This document shows, piece by piece, positions 11,546-21,919 of a stretch of DNA of 64,000 bases. The stretch is from Rhea pennata (taxonomy: Eukaryota; Chordata; Aves; Rheiformes; Rheidae). The stretch's first letter is position 1; each line of letters begins with the position of its first letter. The position numbers and the translations under genes were made by a program. The notes below the pieces were generated by a model. That model searched no databases. It saw only the letters and a program-made list of their open reading frames with translations, and had not been told where the DNA came from. The stretch is from the NCBI RefSeq assembly GCF_028389875.1, contig NC_084678.1, positions 16,460,899-16,524,898 of the forward strand, written 5' to 3'.

Positions 11546-14500
11546 CTGCAAGTAAAAAAAAAAAAAAAAATCAAACCAGTAACAAGAGCAAAAGTATCTG
11601 TACATTCAGTTTAATTTAGGCATATTTAACACTAGAAAATTGGAGAGCTGAAGAGGTGCCTGAGGACTGGAAGAAAGCCAGTGTCACTCCAGTCTTCAAA
11701 AAGGGCAAGGAGGAGGACCCAGGCAACTAGAGGCCAGTCAGCCTCACCTCTATCCCTGGAAAGGTGATGGAACAGCTCATTCTGGATGTCATCTCCAGAC
11801 ATACGGAGGAAAAGAAGGTGATCAGGAGTAGCCAGCATGGATTCACCAAGGGAAATTCCTGCTTAACCAATCTGATAGCCTTCTCTGATGGAATGACTGG
11901 CTGGGTAGATGAGGGGAGAGCAGTGGACGTTGTGTACCTTGACTTCAGCAAGGCTTTTGACACTGTCTCCCATAACATCCTCCTAGATAAGCTCAGGAAG
12001 TGTGGGTTAGACGAGTGGACAGCAAGGTGGATTGAGAACTGGCTGAAAGGCAGAGCTCAGAGGGTCATTATCAGTGGCACGGAGTCTAGTTGGAGGCCTG
12101 TGGCTAGTGGCATTCCCCAGGGCTCAGTACTGGGTCCCATCCTGTTCAACTTCTTCATCAATGACCTGGATGAGGGGATGGAGTGCCTTCTCAGCAAGTT
12201 CGCTGATGATACCAAGCTGGGAGGAGTGGCTGACACACCTGAGGGCTGTGCTGCCATTCAGAGAGATCTGGACAGACTCTAGAGGAGCCTCATGAGGTTC
12301 AACAAGGGCAAATGCAGAGTCCTGCACCTAGAGAAAAATAACCCTAGGCACCAGGACAAGCTGGGGGCTGACCTGGGGGCTGACCTGCTGGAGAGCAGCT
12401 CTGTGGAGAAGGACCTGGGAGTGCTGGTGAATGACAGGTTGACCATGAGCCAGCAATGTGCCCTTGTGGCCAGGAAGGCCAATGGTCTCCTGGGGTGCAT
12501 TAGGAAGAGTGTTGCCAGTAGGCCAAGGGAGGTGATCCTGCCCCTCTCCTCAGCCCTGGGGATGCCTCATCTGGAGTGCTGTGTCCAGTTCTGGGCTCCC
12601 CAGTACAAGAGAGACATGGAGCTACTGGGGAGAGTCCAGCGTAGAGCTAAAGATGATCAGAGGGCTGGAGCATCTGCCCTACAAGGAACGGCTGCGAGAG
12701 CTGGGCCTGTTCAGCCTGGGGAAGAGAAGACTGAGGGGGGATCTGATCAATGTGTACAAAGTACCTGAAGGGAGGGTGTCAAGGGGACGGGGACAAACTC
12801 TTTTCAGTTGTCCCATGTGACAGGACAAGAGGCAATGGGCAGAAATTGAAGCACAGGAAGTTCCGCCCGAACATGAGGGGGGAAATTTCTTCACTGAGAG
12901 GGACAGGGCACTGGCACAGGTTGCCCAGAGAGGTTGTTGGGTCTCCTTCTCTGGAGATCTTCAAGGCCTGCCTGGATGCAACCCTGTCCAACATGCTCTA
13001 GGTGACCCTGCTGAGCAGGGAGGTTGGACTAGATGATCTCCAGAGGTCCCTTCCAACCTTACTGATTCTATGAAAAGCAATGGCAGTTATATAGAGGCAA
13101 GTGCAGAGAAAGGAGTCAGATAGGGGGTTAAGCTGCTTGCCGTCAGGCTAAGGAAACTGGTACCTCTCTCCAGTGGTTGCCAGAGCCCAGAGGTTAGTTA
13201 CTCTGGCCACCAACATGGTTGCATTTTTACTGACCGTTGTTTTCATTCTCTGCAGATCCCATCACCATTGCTGGGATGCCGAAGACAGAAGCCAGCGCCC
13301 AGATGCACACGTTCACCACTTTGGCCTTGTGGGGAGTGCGGATATCCAGTGCTTTGATGGGGTGGCAGATGGCAATATAGCGGTCCACGCTCATCATCGT
13401 CAGGGTGAAGGTGCTTGTGAACATGTTGTAGTAGTCTATGGAGATGGCAATTTTGCAGAGGACATTGCCAAAGGGCCAGAAGCCCAGGAATGTGTCTGTA
13501 CCCTGGAAGGGTAAGGTCATCAGACACAAGGTATCAGCCAGAGCAAGGTTAAAGATGTAAATGTTGGTCGCTGTCTTCATCTTGGTGAATCTAAAAATGT
13601 AGGAAGAAACAATGGTCAGAGCTCCACCTGATTACTAATTAGCCATTTAAACATATTTGTTCTTTGGAATGATCCCATTTCTATTTCCTAAACCCCAGGA
13701 GGACAAGACAAAGTCTGAAAACTTTCATCCTAAGCATTTCATACAAGTGGACACAACTCTACTTCGTATTTTTATTCTCCCATCTAGAACCTCTGAAAAT
13801 TCACTTGAAGATGAAATACCAGAGAAATGCATTCACCTAAAGGCTTGGAAAGCACAAGGATGGTTATCTTGCAAGCATCAGGGAGAGCCATGCTTAATTG
13901 ACTTATAGTAAAAGTCTCTCAAAATACAGGATTGTCAAAAAGACCCAAGAACACGTAGAGGTGGAAAAACACCATGAATAGACAGAGACCTAACTTACAA
14001 AGCTTCCTGTTTTTCACTATATTTTTGTAGTCAATTCCCTTTAACATCACATTTTTTCCCTTAATATCGCAAAAAAATTAGATACCAGAAACTCTCTACA
14101 TAAGTGGCTCCCTTACTTATCTTGTATTAGGAGGAAAAGGAGGGGGGGGGGAGCAGATAGAAACCATCTCTCCTTATGGAGCCAATGGCAAATCCATTAG
14201 TAATAGGTGGATGAAATAACATCTCCTTCTAACTAGAAAATACTTTAATTCAGGAAAAAAAAAAAAAAAGATTTGGAACTGTGAGGAAGTCGTTACCCTC
14301 TCTTAGAAAGGGCACATTTGTATCCAGAAAACATTTTAGGCGATCATTTCAGACAATGCGCAAATCTGATTTAAAAATACTTTAAAGATGCATTTTTTCA
14401 AAATGAAAGGGGAAAACTTAGAGGTTTCACTGTTTGGCATCTGGGGAAGATGGATAAGGAATAGAGCTTTCTTGAAGAGCACATTTTGTCGCTTTAGGAA

Positions 14501-17500
14501 GGAGATGCTATATTTTTCTTACATAACATAGTAACATCACCTCTTTATTCCTACCTCCCACATGCTTAACATACAGTTCAGCCTAGTTCCTGCAAGGATC
14601 CGAGTGACACTTGCACCACCAGCTTCATGGGCAGGAAAAGCTTATTCCCCACAAACCACAAGTGGGGGCCATAAGAACCTAAGGCTCTCAACTCAGACCA
14701 TGCGTTTTGAAAAATGGCTTCAGTAAGGCTAATCAAGGGTTTAATCACATATGGCTTCGTTATTATAAATGCTGGAGAGCACTTTACCCAATAAGTTGGT
14801 TTGAAGGCATCATTTGGTCCAGAGGCAAGGTGATTAGCCATTTTGCATGGACTCATGGCAAAGACTACAGCTAATTTGAGCTGTCAGGCCAGAATGGGTG
14901 AGATTGCCAGTCTTGCCTAGTGGCAGCTAGAAACCGGTGAGAAATGAGATTTGTATTGGACATCAAAATATCACAGTGGATCATTCTGAAGAAATATCAT
15001 TTTTAGATAAAATTATGAGTCAGCCCAGTTCAAAGGGGGATTTGTCCTTATTGTATTGTTTTCATGAGGAAGAATGTTTGAACTGACTGCCCCAAAACAG
15101 GGTTCACCATGCACTAATGTGTCATCTCCACTTCAGAAGTGGGGGAATGAGTCAAAAATATGTGATCGCCTACCCAAGGGACATGCAGAGCCCACAGAAC
15201 TGGGGACTCAGCTGCAGCTCCTAAACCTAGTCTTTCAGACACAGGACACTTCTCTCATGGACAGAAGAGCTGAAATAGAGATACTTTTAAGCCTTTCAGA
15301 CGTTTAGCACTTGCTACACTAATGGCATTTGTGGAAATAGTGCCAGAGATGGCACACAATGTGTCATTAACCAAGGGCAAGTTCATTTTGGAGTGTCACT
15401 AAAGCCCATGAACTACTGTATAATCTCCAGTTTGATTTATACTGGAATATTATGGGGTTGGATGCGACCTATTTTTGTCAAATTGATGCAGAACAGGAGA
15501 GCACACAACTGCACACTTGTTCCAATCTGTGGTTTGAATTCAAACCCCATCTTAAAAAAAAAAAAGCGCATTCATCAAATCTAGGTGTCAGAAGAGTGCT
15601 CCAGGCAGCCTTACAAAAAATGCCTTCAGAAAGTGAAACAGCAAGAGGGGCCTTAAACTTTGCCTTGACACTTAAAAATGAAGAGATTCCAGAGAACAAG
15701 ACAATTTCTACCTTCAAGTCACCCAAGTCAGATTGTTAGGTGTAACAAAAGACATTTGAGAACTGCTTCAGAGAGTCATTTCTCTTCTGCATGTTTGGTT
15801 AGGACTTTAACCATTCCCATGGTTTCATAGATCAAATGCCTCTTTTTTTGTCAAAAAAAAAAAAAAGTCCCACAGGAGGATTCTGTCCATTTGCTCTACA
15901 ATGTTAACATGCCCTTTGCTCACCCAGTTCACTAATTGATCCGAAGCAGGAAAGAGGTTAAACTGAATTTCTTCTGCAGAAGAAATGGTCCTGCCGCTCA
16001 CCACGCACGAGTGGCACTCTCAGAGGACACCACACTGCCCTGGCCAACAGCAGCTCCATCACCACAGGGCTGCAAAGATCAGCAGCTGGCCCTCCACCAC
16101 CTCACTTCCTTCAGCCAACCTTTACACCATGTCGGAAATCAGTTTTGTGCTCTTGCAAGGTGAGAAAATTACTTTGCACCTAATCACTTCTAGCTGCACT
16201 CTCTGTGCAGTAAGAGCCAACCGCCTTTACTCCGACCAACTGATGTTCCCAAACATTTCCAGAATGTTCAGTACAAACAAAAATCAATTAATCTGTTCTC
16301 TGCGGACTCTTTTCCCTGGGTACCAACAGTATTCTCTTAATCCACGCAAAAAGACAAATTAAAATTTCAGGCCATAAGAGGCACCTTCCCCCCCCCCCAA
16401 CCCAGCACAGCTAAGACATGGATAAGTCTGTAGCCCCCCGTGGAGGACATCAGCTCCCTGCTGAGCCTTTTCTTGCACCAGGTCTCAGGAGGAGTTTCCT
16501 AAGGAGCATCTTCCCACAGGGCTGCTAAGGCAGTTCTCAGCTCTCCATCCCGCTCTTTGCCACAAATGCCGTGATTTTGCCCTGCAAAAATCTTCTCTCA
16601 GCTGCTGAAGCGGGAAAACACACTGATACTCACTCAGCATTTGGCTTCCTCATCCGTTTTGCTAAGCAGACCTCAAGCGGTGCTGCACAGGATGAAACCG
16701 TGCTCTGGCCGAGGGAGCCTGCCGCATGGAAGCGGTGGGACGGGGAGGCAGGGGGGGCACAGCAAAACCCACAGCCCCGGGCAGCCGCCGGCGCTGTCCC
16801 CCGGAGCCCCCCGGTTCTCTGAGCCTCTCCAGCCAGCCATTCCTAATTTGCAGCTAATTGAGATGCAGAGAGCACTGCTCCCGGTGGTGCTAACCTCCTC
16901 CCTCCACAAATCGCAGCAAGGGTCTCTTGCTGCAGGAAACTAGAAGAGAAGAGCGCGGAGCGAGCGGAGAGCCCGAAGCGCAGCAGCCTCACGGGCGCCC
17001 GCAGGGCCGGCACCGTATTAAACGCTCCCTTGATCCCGACTCCGAGACACGCGGCCGGTCCAGGCTCTTCCTTTAGAGCTTCCTGCCAAGGAGTCGCATC
17101 GCTGGAATGTCATCATTAACTTCATTTTCCGCGTTGCATCGTGGCCGGCCGCGCTCGCCCTCCCTTCGGAGATCGATACCCGCTTTCAGAGGGGACGAAG
17201 GGCGGCTCCGCACCCCCCACGCAGAAGGGGCGCGCGGGGCTGAGCTGTCCTGGGCGACATAGCCACCAAGAGCCAGCTCTCCCGTGTCCCACGCAGGGAG
17301 AGCCCCGGACAGCCCGGCGGGCAGGAGGGCCATGATGCCGGAGCTCTCCGCATGGCACCCCGTGCCCAGTGCATCCTCCCCATGGGCCAGCGACCTTCAG
17401 AAAGAGCCTTTTTAAGCTTCTTTTTAAAGTATGCAGCCACCTCAGAGCAGTAAATAAAGATCTAGGGGCCCCACAGCTCTAATCTGCCTGGACAGCTGCT

Positions 17501-18404
17501 TAAACTGCTCGGAAACGGTGTTAATCACAGAACTGAACGAAGCTCAGTGTCTCACGAGTGCCCTGGAAAAACCCAGTTTCAGGCAGGAGGGAGCACCAGG
17601 GAAAGGTGTTAGCAGAGGAGAGAAGAGCCAGGGGCAAGGGAGCAGCCTCGGCGCTGGCAGCACCCGGAGGAGCCCGGGCGGAGCCCCGGGGACCTGGCAC
17701 CGCCACAGGGTCCAGCATGGCCAGAGCCAGGAGAGCAGAGCCAAGGAACCGCATCCCCCTCACAAGCAGAGAACGGAGATGAGGACAAGGCAGGACACGT
17801 TGTCCCCAGTCCCCCTTCCCTGCCAGCATCTCTCCCCCTTCCTCTTTCCTCCCCCAAAGCAGAGGCTCTGGCCATGCTGCCTCGCCAGGCTCCACCAGAC
17901 AAGAGGCATCTCAGCAGCCTGTTTTCCTCCCAGACCCTCTCCACCTCATGCCATTCAGCCCCTTGTTTCACACTAAAAGCAGCACAGGAAACCTGCAGAG
18001 GAGCAGAAGGGGCAGCAGGGCAGGAGGCAGCAGCTTGGCCTTGAGAAGCAGCCTGGGAACCAGCAGCCCAAAGAGACCGATGGGCTGGCACCCTCCAGAA
18101 ACCAGGAGCCCCTCACCTTCACATCAGTGCTGCTTGGCACTGCAAGAGGATCAACAGTCACGTGACGACCATAGCCATAAATTAATCATTCCAAATGTTA
18201 AATCATTCCAGATATAATAGAGATATAGGCTGGGTTCTACAAGAGGGAAAAACCCAGAGGAAGCTTTGATTTTCTGTCTAAAATAAAGATTTTCAACTTC
18301 TCCCTCAGCCCTGCAAGAAATTCATCCGAGATGAACAAACAAGCTTTCCCAAAGCCTCCAATTTCCTTGAGTACAGGTATTAGTCTTTGCATTTCCCAAC
18401 TCAC

Positions 18405-18442
<38 letters not shown>

Positions 18443-21400
18443 AGGAAACAATTGTTGTCTGCATCACAGCAGCACTCTTCCCGCAGAGGATAACGCACAG
18501 GCTGCTTGTGGGCAGCAGCAAAAGTGAGAACTGCCTTTGCACCATGCAGCATACCTGCAGACAGGGCTGTGACTCGGTGGTTTTGCTAATCACTCTTCCA
18601 TAAATAGAAGAGCAACAACACCAGAAAAGGTCCCCAAATCCTTAATTTCAACTTATTGAAAATAAAAAGATATGATTTAAGACACAGAGCCCAGGAGCAC
18701 CAGTGCTGCAACGCTGGGAGAAAGCTGCTCTCGAAGTCAACTAGGCCAGGAGCATCCTCCCCACGGGGCAGCTCCTCTGGCCGCACAGCGCGTTCATATG
18801 AGCAGGGTCTACAGTTTGGGATATTCAGCCCAGTTTCCCCCCACACACACTTAAACCTGGCATGGACCTGGCTCCCCATGCCTGCCCCGCATGAGCTTGA
18901 CAAATGGAGAAAGAGAAAAAACTTGCAGGCAGCGATGACTCCCAGTTCTGCCACCCACTGGCAGAACTATTTCCCCCAGTGTTACCCAATAGCAGCTTCA
19001 GCCAATAGATCATGGTAGGGAAAAGCAATAGAAAATAGCAGCCTCTTAGAAATATGCTGCTAATTTATAACTTTCCTTAGCACACGTTACTGAAACGGCC
19101 TCTCCAGGCTCACAGAAATTTCAGAGAAAAACAGGTGAATCCACTCCACCCCCCCTCAAAAAAAAAAAAAAAAAAAAAAAAGTAGCCAAATAGTAAAAAT
19201 ATCTGTCAGGTATTTTGTATATATAGGGAGTTACTGAGCAGAGGGAGTGGGAGGAAAAAAAAGGTTGAGGTGGAAGGAGGGCACTTGTCTTGAGCTTTTA
19301 ATTGTTTTAGACCAGGAAGAAAAAGTGGAGGACATAAAAAGTTAAATTCCAGGGAAAATTCCAGGGCTAATCTCACTTTCTTTTCTTAGGTCACATTTAT
19401 CCAGCTGGAAAATGAGAGCCAGAAAGCAGCAAAAGAGAAACTGCTATTTTGAAAGCATGGTCTTGGAGCAGCATGTACATGTCCCCCTTGACCAGACTGG
19501 ATGCCAGCTTGAGGCTGTTTGTGTTCTTGGCAATGAACTTGCCACAGCACCAGGGCAGAGGCCAACAGGGACCAGCAGGCTCCTTCCCTGTGCATTAGCA
19601 GCCTGTTCTGCTCCATGCTCTCCCCAGGGGCTGGTGATGCCCATTTTCATGGCTAGCAGCATCACATCATGAACAGGAACCAGTGCCTGACCCAATTCCA
19701 CCGGGACAAAATGACAGCAGCTCTTTATATCCCATGAGATCTTTGCAGTCAGGGCTGCGATTCCTCTCGGGGCTTCTTCCAAAATGCATTAAGATTTGTG
19801 CAAGGACTCCTTCTCCTGCCTCCACACCCCGGGTCCGTCCTTCCTGCATTGCTGTGGGATAGGGACCTTTTGTTTGCAGGGATCCACAGCCCAGCAGTAG
19901 CAATGGGGGCTTCAGCTCTGCTGCTCCCAGGGTACAGGCTGCTCTTGGGGGTGCTCCAGCCCCATGGGACAGCATGGGGAACAAGGAGGGGGCACACAGC
20001 TGGTGCAGAAGAGTCAAAAGGCCTCATCCTACATGCACATACAACACCAAGCCTACCTGAATAAATGCTACCACAGCAAGTAGCATCAAGGCAAGGACTA
20101 CCCAAATGTGGCACTGCTGCTCCATAAGCCTCCTTCCTCCCTGTCCTCAAACTCCCCTGTGCTGTTGCAATCCCTTCTCCCAGGTGTAAACTCCTCTGCA
20201 GGAAGAGCATTGACAGGAGGCCTGATAAACTGTAATGATGCTTCGCCCTTGCAGAAAGATATAGCCTCCTTTCAGGCCTGAAATACTGCAGACCTTGTTG
20301 TGCCACCTCTCCCCCAGCTGAGCCGCTTGCATTCATGGGAAAGATGCTTTGGAATCAGCTGGATTCCCAGCAAGAGCTAGATGTAATCTCAGTGCCCAAA
20401 CATCTGCTAAATATTTTCTCCCTTTCAGTTGGAGCAGAAAAGGAATGTACCTGGTCTCTTTTGTGCTGACTGCATCTACCTGCTACCAGGAACCTGCTCC
20501 AAGGCGGGTATGAAATGGAAGCTTGCTCTTAACATCCAGGATACACAGATCACAGGAGACTGCTGACTTCAGCCTTGATGTATGCAAACATATTTTGCAC
20601 TTAATGGGGAGGAGAAAACTTCCTATTTCAGAAAATAAGGTGATTTAACCTTAAGGAGAGCCAGACAGGGACACCTGAAAAGCCAGGAGCATGGCATAGC
20701 ATGCAGGAGGCTGGGCAGTGCTGCCGGACTGACACATGCTCCTTGCTCTGTCCCTCTGCTCTCCCAGTCTCTGGGCAACAAGCCCATCTGCAGCCAGACA
20801 AGCTGCCCTCATCCCCACAACATCCTGTCACGTCTTATTACAGCCATAAAGTTCTTCAAGCTACATTAATGATTTCCCCCTGCAAAAGTGATAGAGCCAC
20901 CCAGCAAAGCCTTTCCCTGGAAACTAGATTCTGCTTCAGGAAGTGTCAACTGCCAGTTGGAGCAAAACTTGCTGCCAAGGCTGGGTGCACTCTTCTGTGC
21001 AGAAGGGTGATTTCCCATTAGAGATCAGGCACTCTGGCAGCTAAACACTCTGCTATCCACAGAGGAACCTCCAGCTCCATGTCTCACAATTTGCAAAGAG
21101 CCCTGCTTTTTTAATAGATCGGATTGCTCTATTCCATTCTCTGGGTTAAACTTTAGGAGGCACCAGAGGGCAGCTGAAAGAGCTGATGAGAGCCTTCATC
21201 ATGCCCGGGAGGGGAGAAAAACAAATAAAACCAAAATAATAAAATGAATGCCACGTCTTTACCTCTACAACACATAGCAAATACCAGGGAAGCACCTGCC
21301 CGCTTCAGCCAGAGCACTGATTTGGAGGGGAAGGGCTGCTCTGCTCGCACCTCTCCCAGGAGCCTCCCTGGCGTGCCATCTGCATGTCCTACCTGACAAT

Positions 21401-21619
21401 CACATACATGACGGAGCAGTTGCCCACCAGCCCCACGATGCACACGATGGAGTAGACGACCACGATGGTGATCTTGATGCCCAGCGGCAGGAAGCTGTCC
21501 CCTGTGCCGTTGTTGAACCAGTTGCTGGGGAGAAAGCTCAGGTTCAGCATGGAGGAGTCATTCAGCAGCTTTCTCAGGTCAGGGTCTTCCAAAATGTGGG
21601 CAGGGAAGAGAGGATCCAT
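11022..21619 (-). CDS. OPRL1: Nociceptin/orphanin FQ receptor (NOP, ORL1), complete coding sequence in three exons
   Basis: This is a class A GPCR of the opioid family. It sits in the plasma membrane, binds nociceptin and couples to Gi/o. The coding join is 21619-21393, 13590-13235, 11545-11022: 1107 nt, 368 residues plus TGA. Seen in the translation: three N-glycosylation sequons (N20, N26, N37), the TM1 GN pair (N67), TM2 NLALAD, D128 in TM3 (the ligand amine anchor), DRY at 145-147, a C121-C198 disulfide pair, CWTP at 273-276, NPVLY at 313-317 and C-tail cysteines 327 and 332. Gln278 after CWTP and Thr303 in TM7 are NOP-type; mu, delta and kappa receptors have His at the first position. 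The C-terminal [11 protein letters not shown] also matches OPRL1. Length is close to human (370). The start at 21619 begins MDPLFPA, like mammalian MEPLFPA, and has A at -3 and G at +4. An in-frame ATG at 21676 lies upstream of a predicted acceptor and is probably intronic. Introns are phase 2 and phase 1. Confidence 0.96.
11554..11570 (-). repeat. 17-nt T tract (A on the plus strand) serving as polypyrimidine tract of OPRL1 exon 3
   Basis: An uninterrupted 17-base homopolymer sits six bases before the acceptor AG on the minus strand. It is the only polypyrimidine tract for this acceptor. Homopolymers of this length are usually variable. Confidence 0.8.
11637..13074 (+). mobile_element. 5'-truncated CR1 LINE inserted in OPRL1 intron 2
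   Basis: This is a CR1-clade non-LTR retrotransposon. Readable protein runs from [18 protein letters not shown] through the reverse transcriptase core to [15 protein letters not shown] and a stop at 12999-13001. A short 3' UTR with GGTTGGACTAGATGATCTCC follows, ending in the CR1 3' terminal word ATTCTATG at about 13066-13073. The upstream half of ORF2 (endonuclease) and ORF1 are absent, so this is the usual 5'-truncated copy. No target-site duplication is obvious, as is common for CR1. A short internal tandem duplication (CTGGGGGCTGAC) occurs near 12360-12385. It is moderately diverged rather than ancient, because the long frames survive. Confidence 0.95.
11645..13001 (+). pseudogene. Broken CR1 ORF2: reverse transcriptase and C-terminal domain
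   Basis: The frame shows RT motifs in order: [41 protein letters not shown] and the catalytic FADDTKLGG near 12199-12225. Breaks seen: a TAG at 11728-11730 just before RPVSL; a TAG at 12280-12282 followed by an apparent in-frame loss of about four codons relative to the CR1 consensus; a frame change near 12640 (the frame-2 continuation reads [20 protein letters not shown]); and another near 12765 (continuing [19 protein letters not shown]). The copy cannot encode an active protein. Confidence 0.92.
13235..13590 (-). CDS. OPRL1: OPRL1 second coding exon (residues 76-195, TM2 to TM4 and start of ECL2)
   Basis: The exon is 356 nt, close to the roughly 353 nt typical of this exon in opioid receptors. 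The acceptor is ...ATTTTTAG|ATTCACC (AG at 13592-13591). The donor is AACG|GTCAGT (GT at 13234-13233). It encodes [19 protein letters not shown], the GFWPFG extracellular loop 1, D128-Y129-Y130 of TM3, the DRY motif, TM4 ([11 protein letters not shown]) and MGSAENENN. The exon end supplies the first base of Glu195, and the open frame continues correctly into exon 3. Read through without splicing, the frame hits a stop just past the donor, which supports the junction. Confidence 0.95.
16930..17340. promoter_or_regulatory. CpG-rich segment inside OPRL1 intron 1
   Basis: A short stretch rich in CG dinucleotides (for example GGCCGGCCGCGCTCGCC near 17140) stands out from the surrounding intron. 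No coding exon is recognised in it. It could be an intragenic regulatory island or alternative promoter, or just local GC-rich sequence. Confidence 0.35.
18406..18441. repeat. Poly-A tract of 36 bases
   Basis: An uninterrupted run of A on the plus strand in OPRL1 intron 1. Nothing upstream looks like a retroposed gene or SINE, so I treat it as a simple repeat. Confidence 0.95.
19158..19181. repeat. Poly-A tract of 24 bases
   Basis: An uninterrupted A run in OPRL1 intron 1, preceded by a C-rich stretch (CCACCCCCCCTC). About 0.7 kb from the A36 tract. Confidence 0.95.
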
Positions 21620-21646
21620 CCTGAACCACCAGCCTGTGCCAAGGAC
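21393..21646 (-). CDS. OPRL1: OPRL1 first coding exon (28 nt of 5' UTR plus residues 1-76)
   Basis: The exon is bounded 5' by acceptor CTGTCTCTTTGCCCCAG (AG at 21648-21647) and 3' by donor AG|GTAGGA (GT at 21392-21391). Only 21619-21393 is coding. It encodes the extracellular N-terminus with its three sequons and TM1 (about residues 46-71), and ends after two bases of codon 76, which becomes Arg (AG|A). Splitting TM1 from TM2 at an R|(x)TKMKTATN junction is the standard opioid-receptor gene structure. The plus-strand reading frame across it (21465-22196) is an antisense shadow. Confidence 0.92.
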
Positions 21647-21919
21647 CTGGGGCAAAGAGACAGTTCTGAGATCCACTGATCAAGCGTCTAGCACAGGATC
21701 GCAGCAAAGCACGCGCGGGAGGAACGCCGGGGGGGCGGGATCGCCTACCGCAGCGAAACGCACAGCCCCCCGCAAGACCGTTTTAACGGGACGCACCCTC
21801 GGCGCCCCCGCGAGCACGCGGGGAGCTCGCGCCCGTCGCCGCAGGGCCGGCGCAGGGGACGCGCACGAGCCGCCCCCCGCCGCTCGCCCCCGCGCCCGGC
21901 TCCGCGCAGCGCCGCTCAC
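21647..21919 (-). other. OPRL1: Predicted 273-nt intron in the OPRL1 5' UTR
   Basis: On the minus strand CGCAG|GTGAGC at 21920|21919 is a strong donor, and CTGTCTCTTTGCCCCAG at 21647 a strong acceptor just 28 nt before the start codon. Mammalian OPRL1 also has noncoding first exons. The pairing is inferred from sequence only. Confidence 0.55.

Larger units (their letters stand above)
11546..13234 (-). other. OPRL1: OPRL1 intron 2 (1689 nt)
   Basis: Donor GTCAGT and acceptor TTGCAG define the intron; it is phase 1. About 85% of it is the plus-strand CR1 copy described separately, antisense to the gene. What remains is roughly 90 nt beside exon 3 and 160 nt beside exon 2. The native intron was therefore very short before insertion. 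Confidence 0.9.
13591..21392 (-). other. OPRL1: OPRL1 intron 1 (7802 nt)
   Basis: Donor GTAGGA and acceptor TTTTTAG bound it; it is phase 2. Contents seen: G10 near 14142-14151, short A tracts (14257, 15551, 15850 region), a C11 run at 16388-16398, a CpG-rich segment at about 16930-17340, and A36 and A24 tracts at 18.4 and 19.2 kb. A 195-codon minus frame at 19749-20336 has no recognisable family and is probably chance. I recognise no transposon in it. Confidence 0.88.

Noticed and set aside
19749..20336. 195-codon minus-strand frame in OPRL1 intron 1
   Set aside because: No family resemblance, no low-complexity or domain signature of a gene, several overlapping frames on the other strand, and no supporting splice signals noted.
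21617..21676. Upstream in-frame ATG at 21676 as OPRL1 start
   Set aside because: Would add 19 residues not seen in mammalian NOP, and lies upstream of a strong acceptor at 21647, so it is probably intronic.
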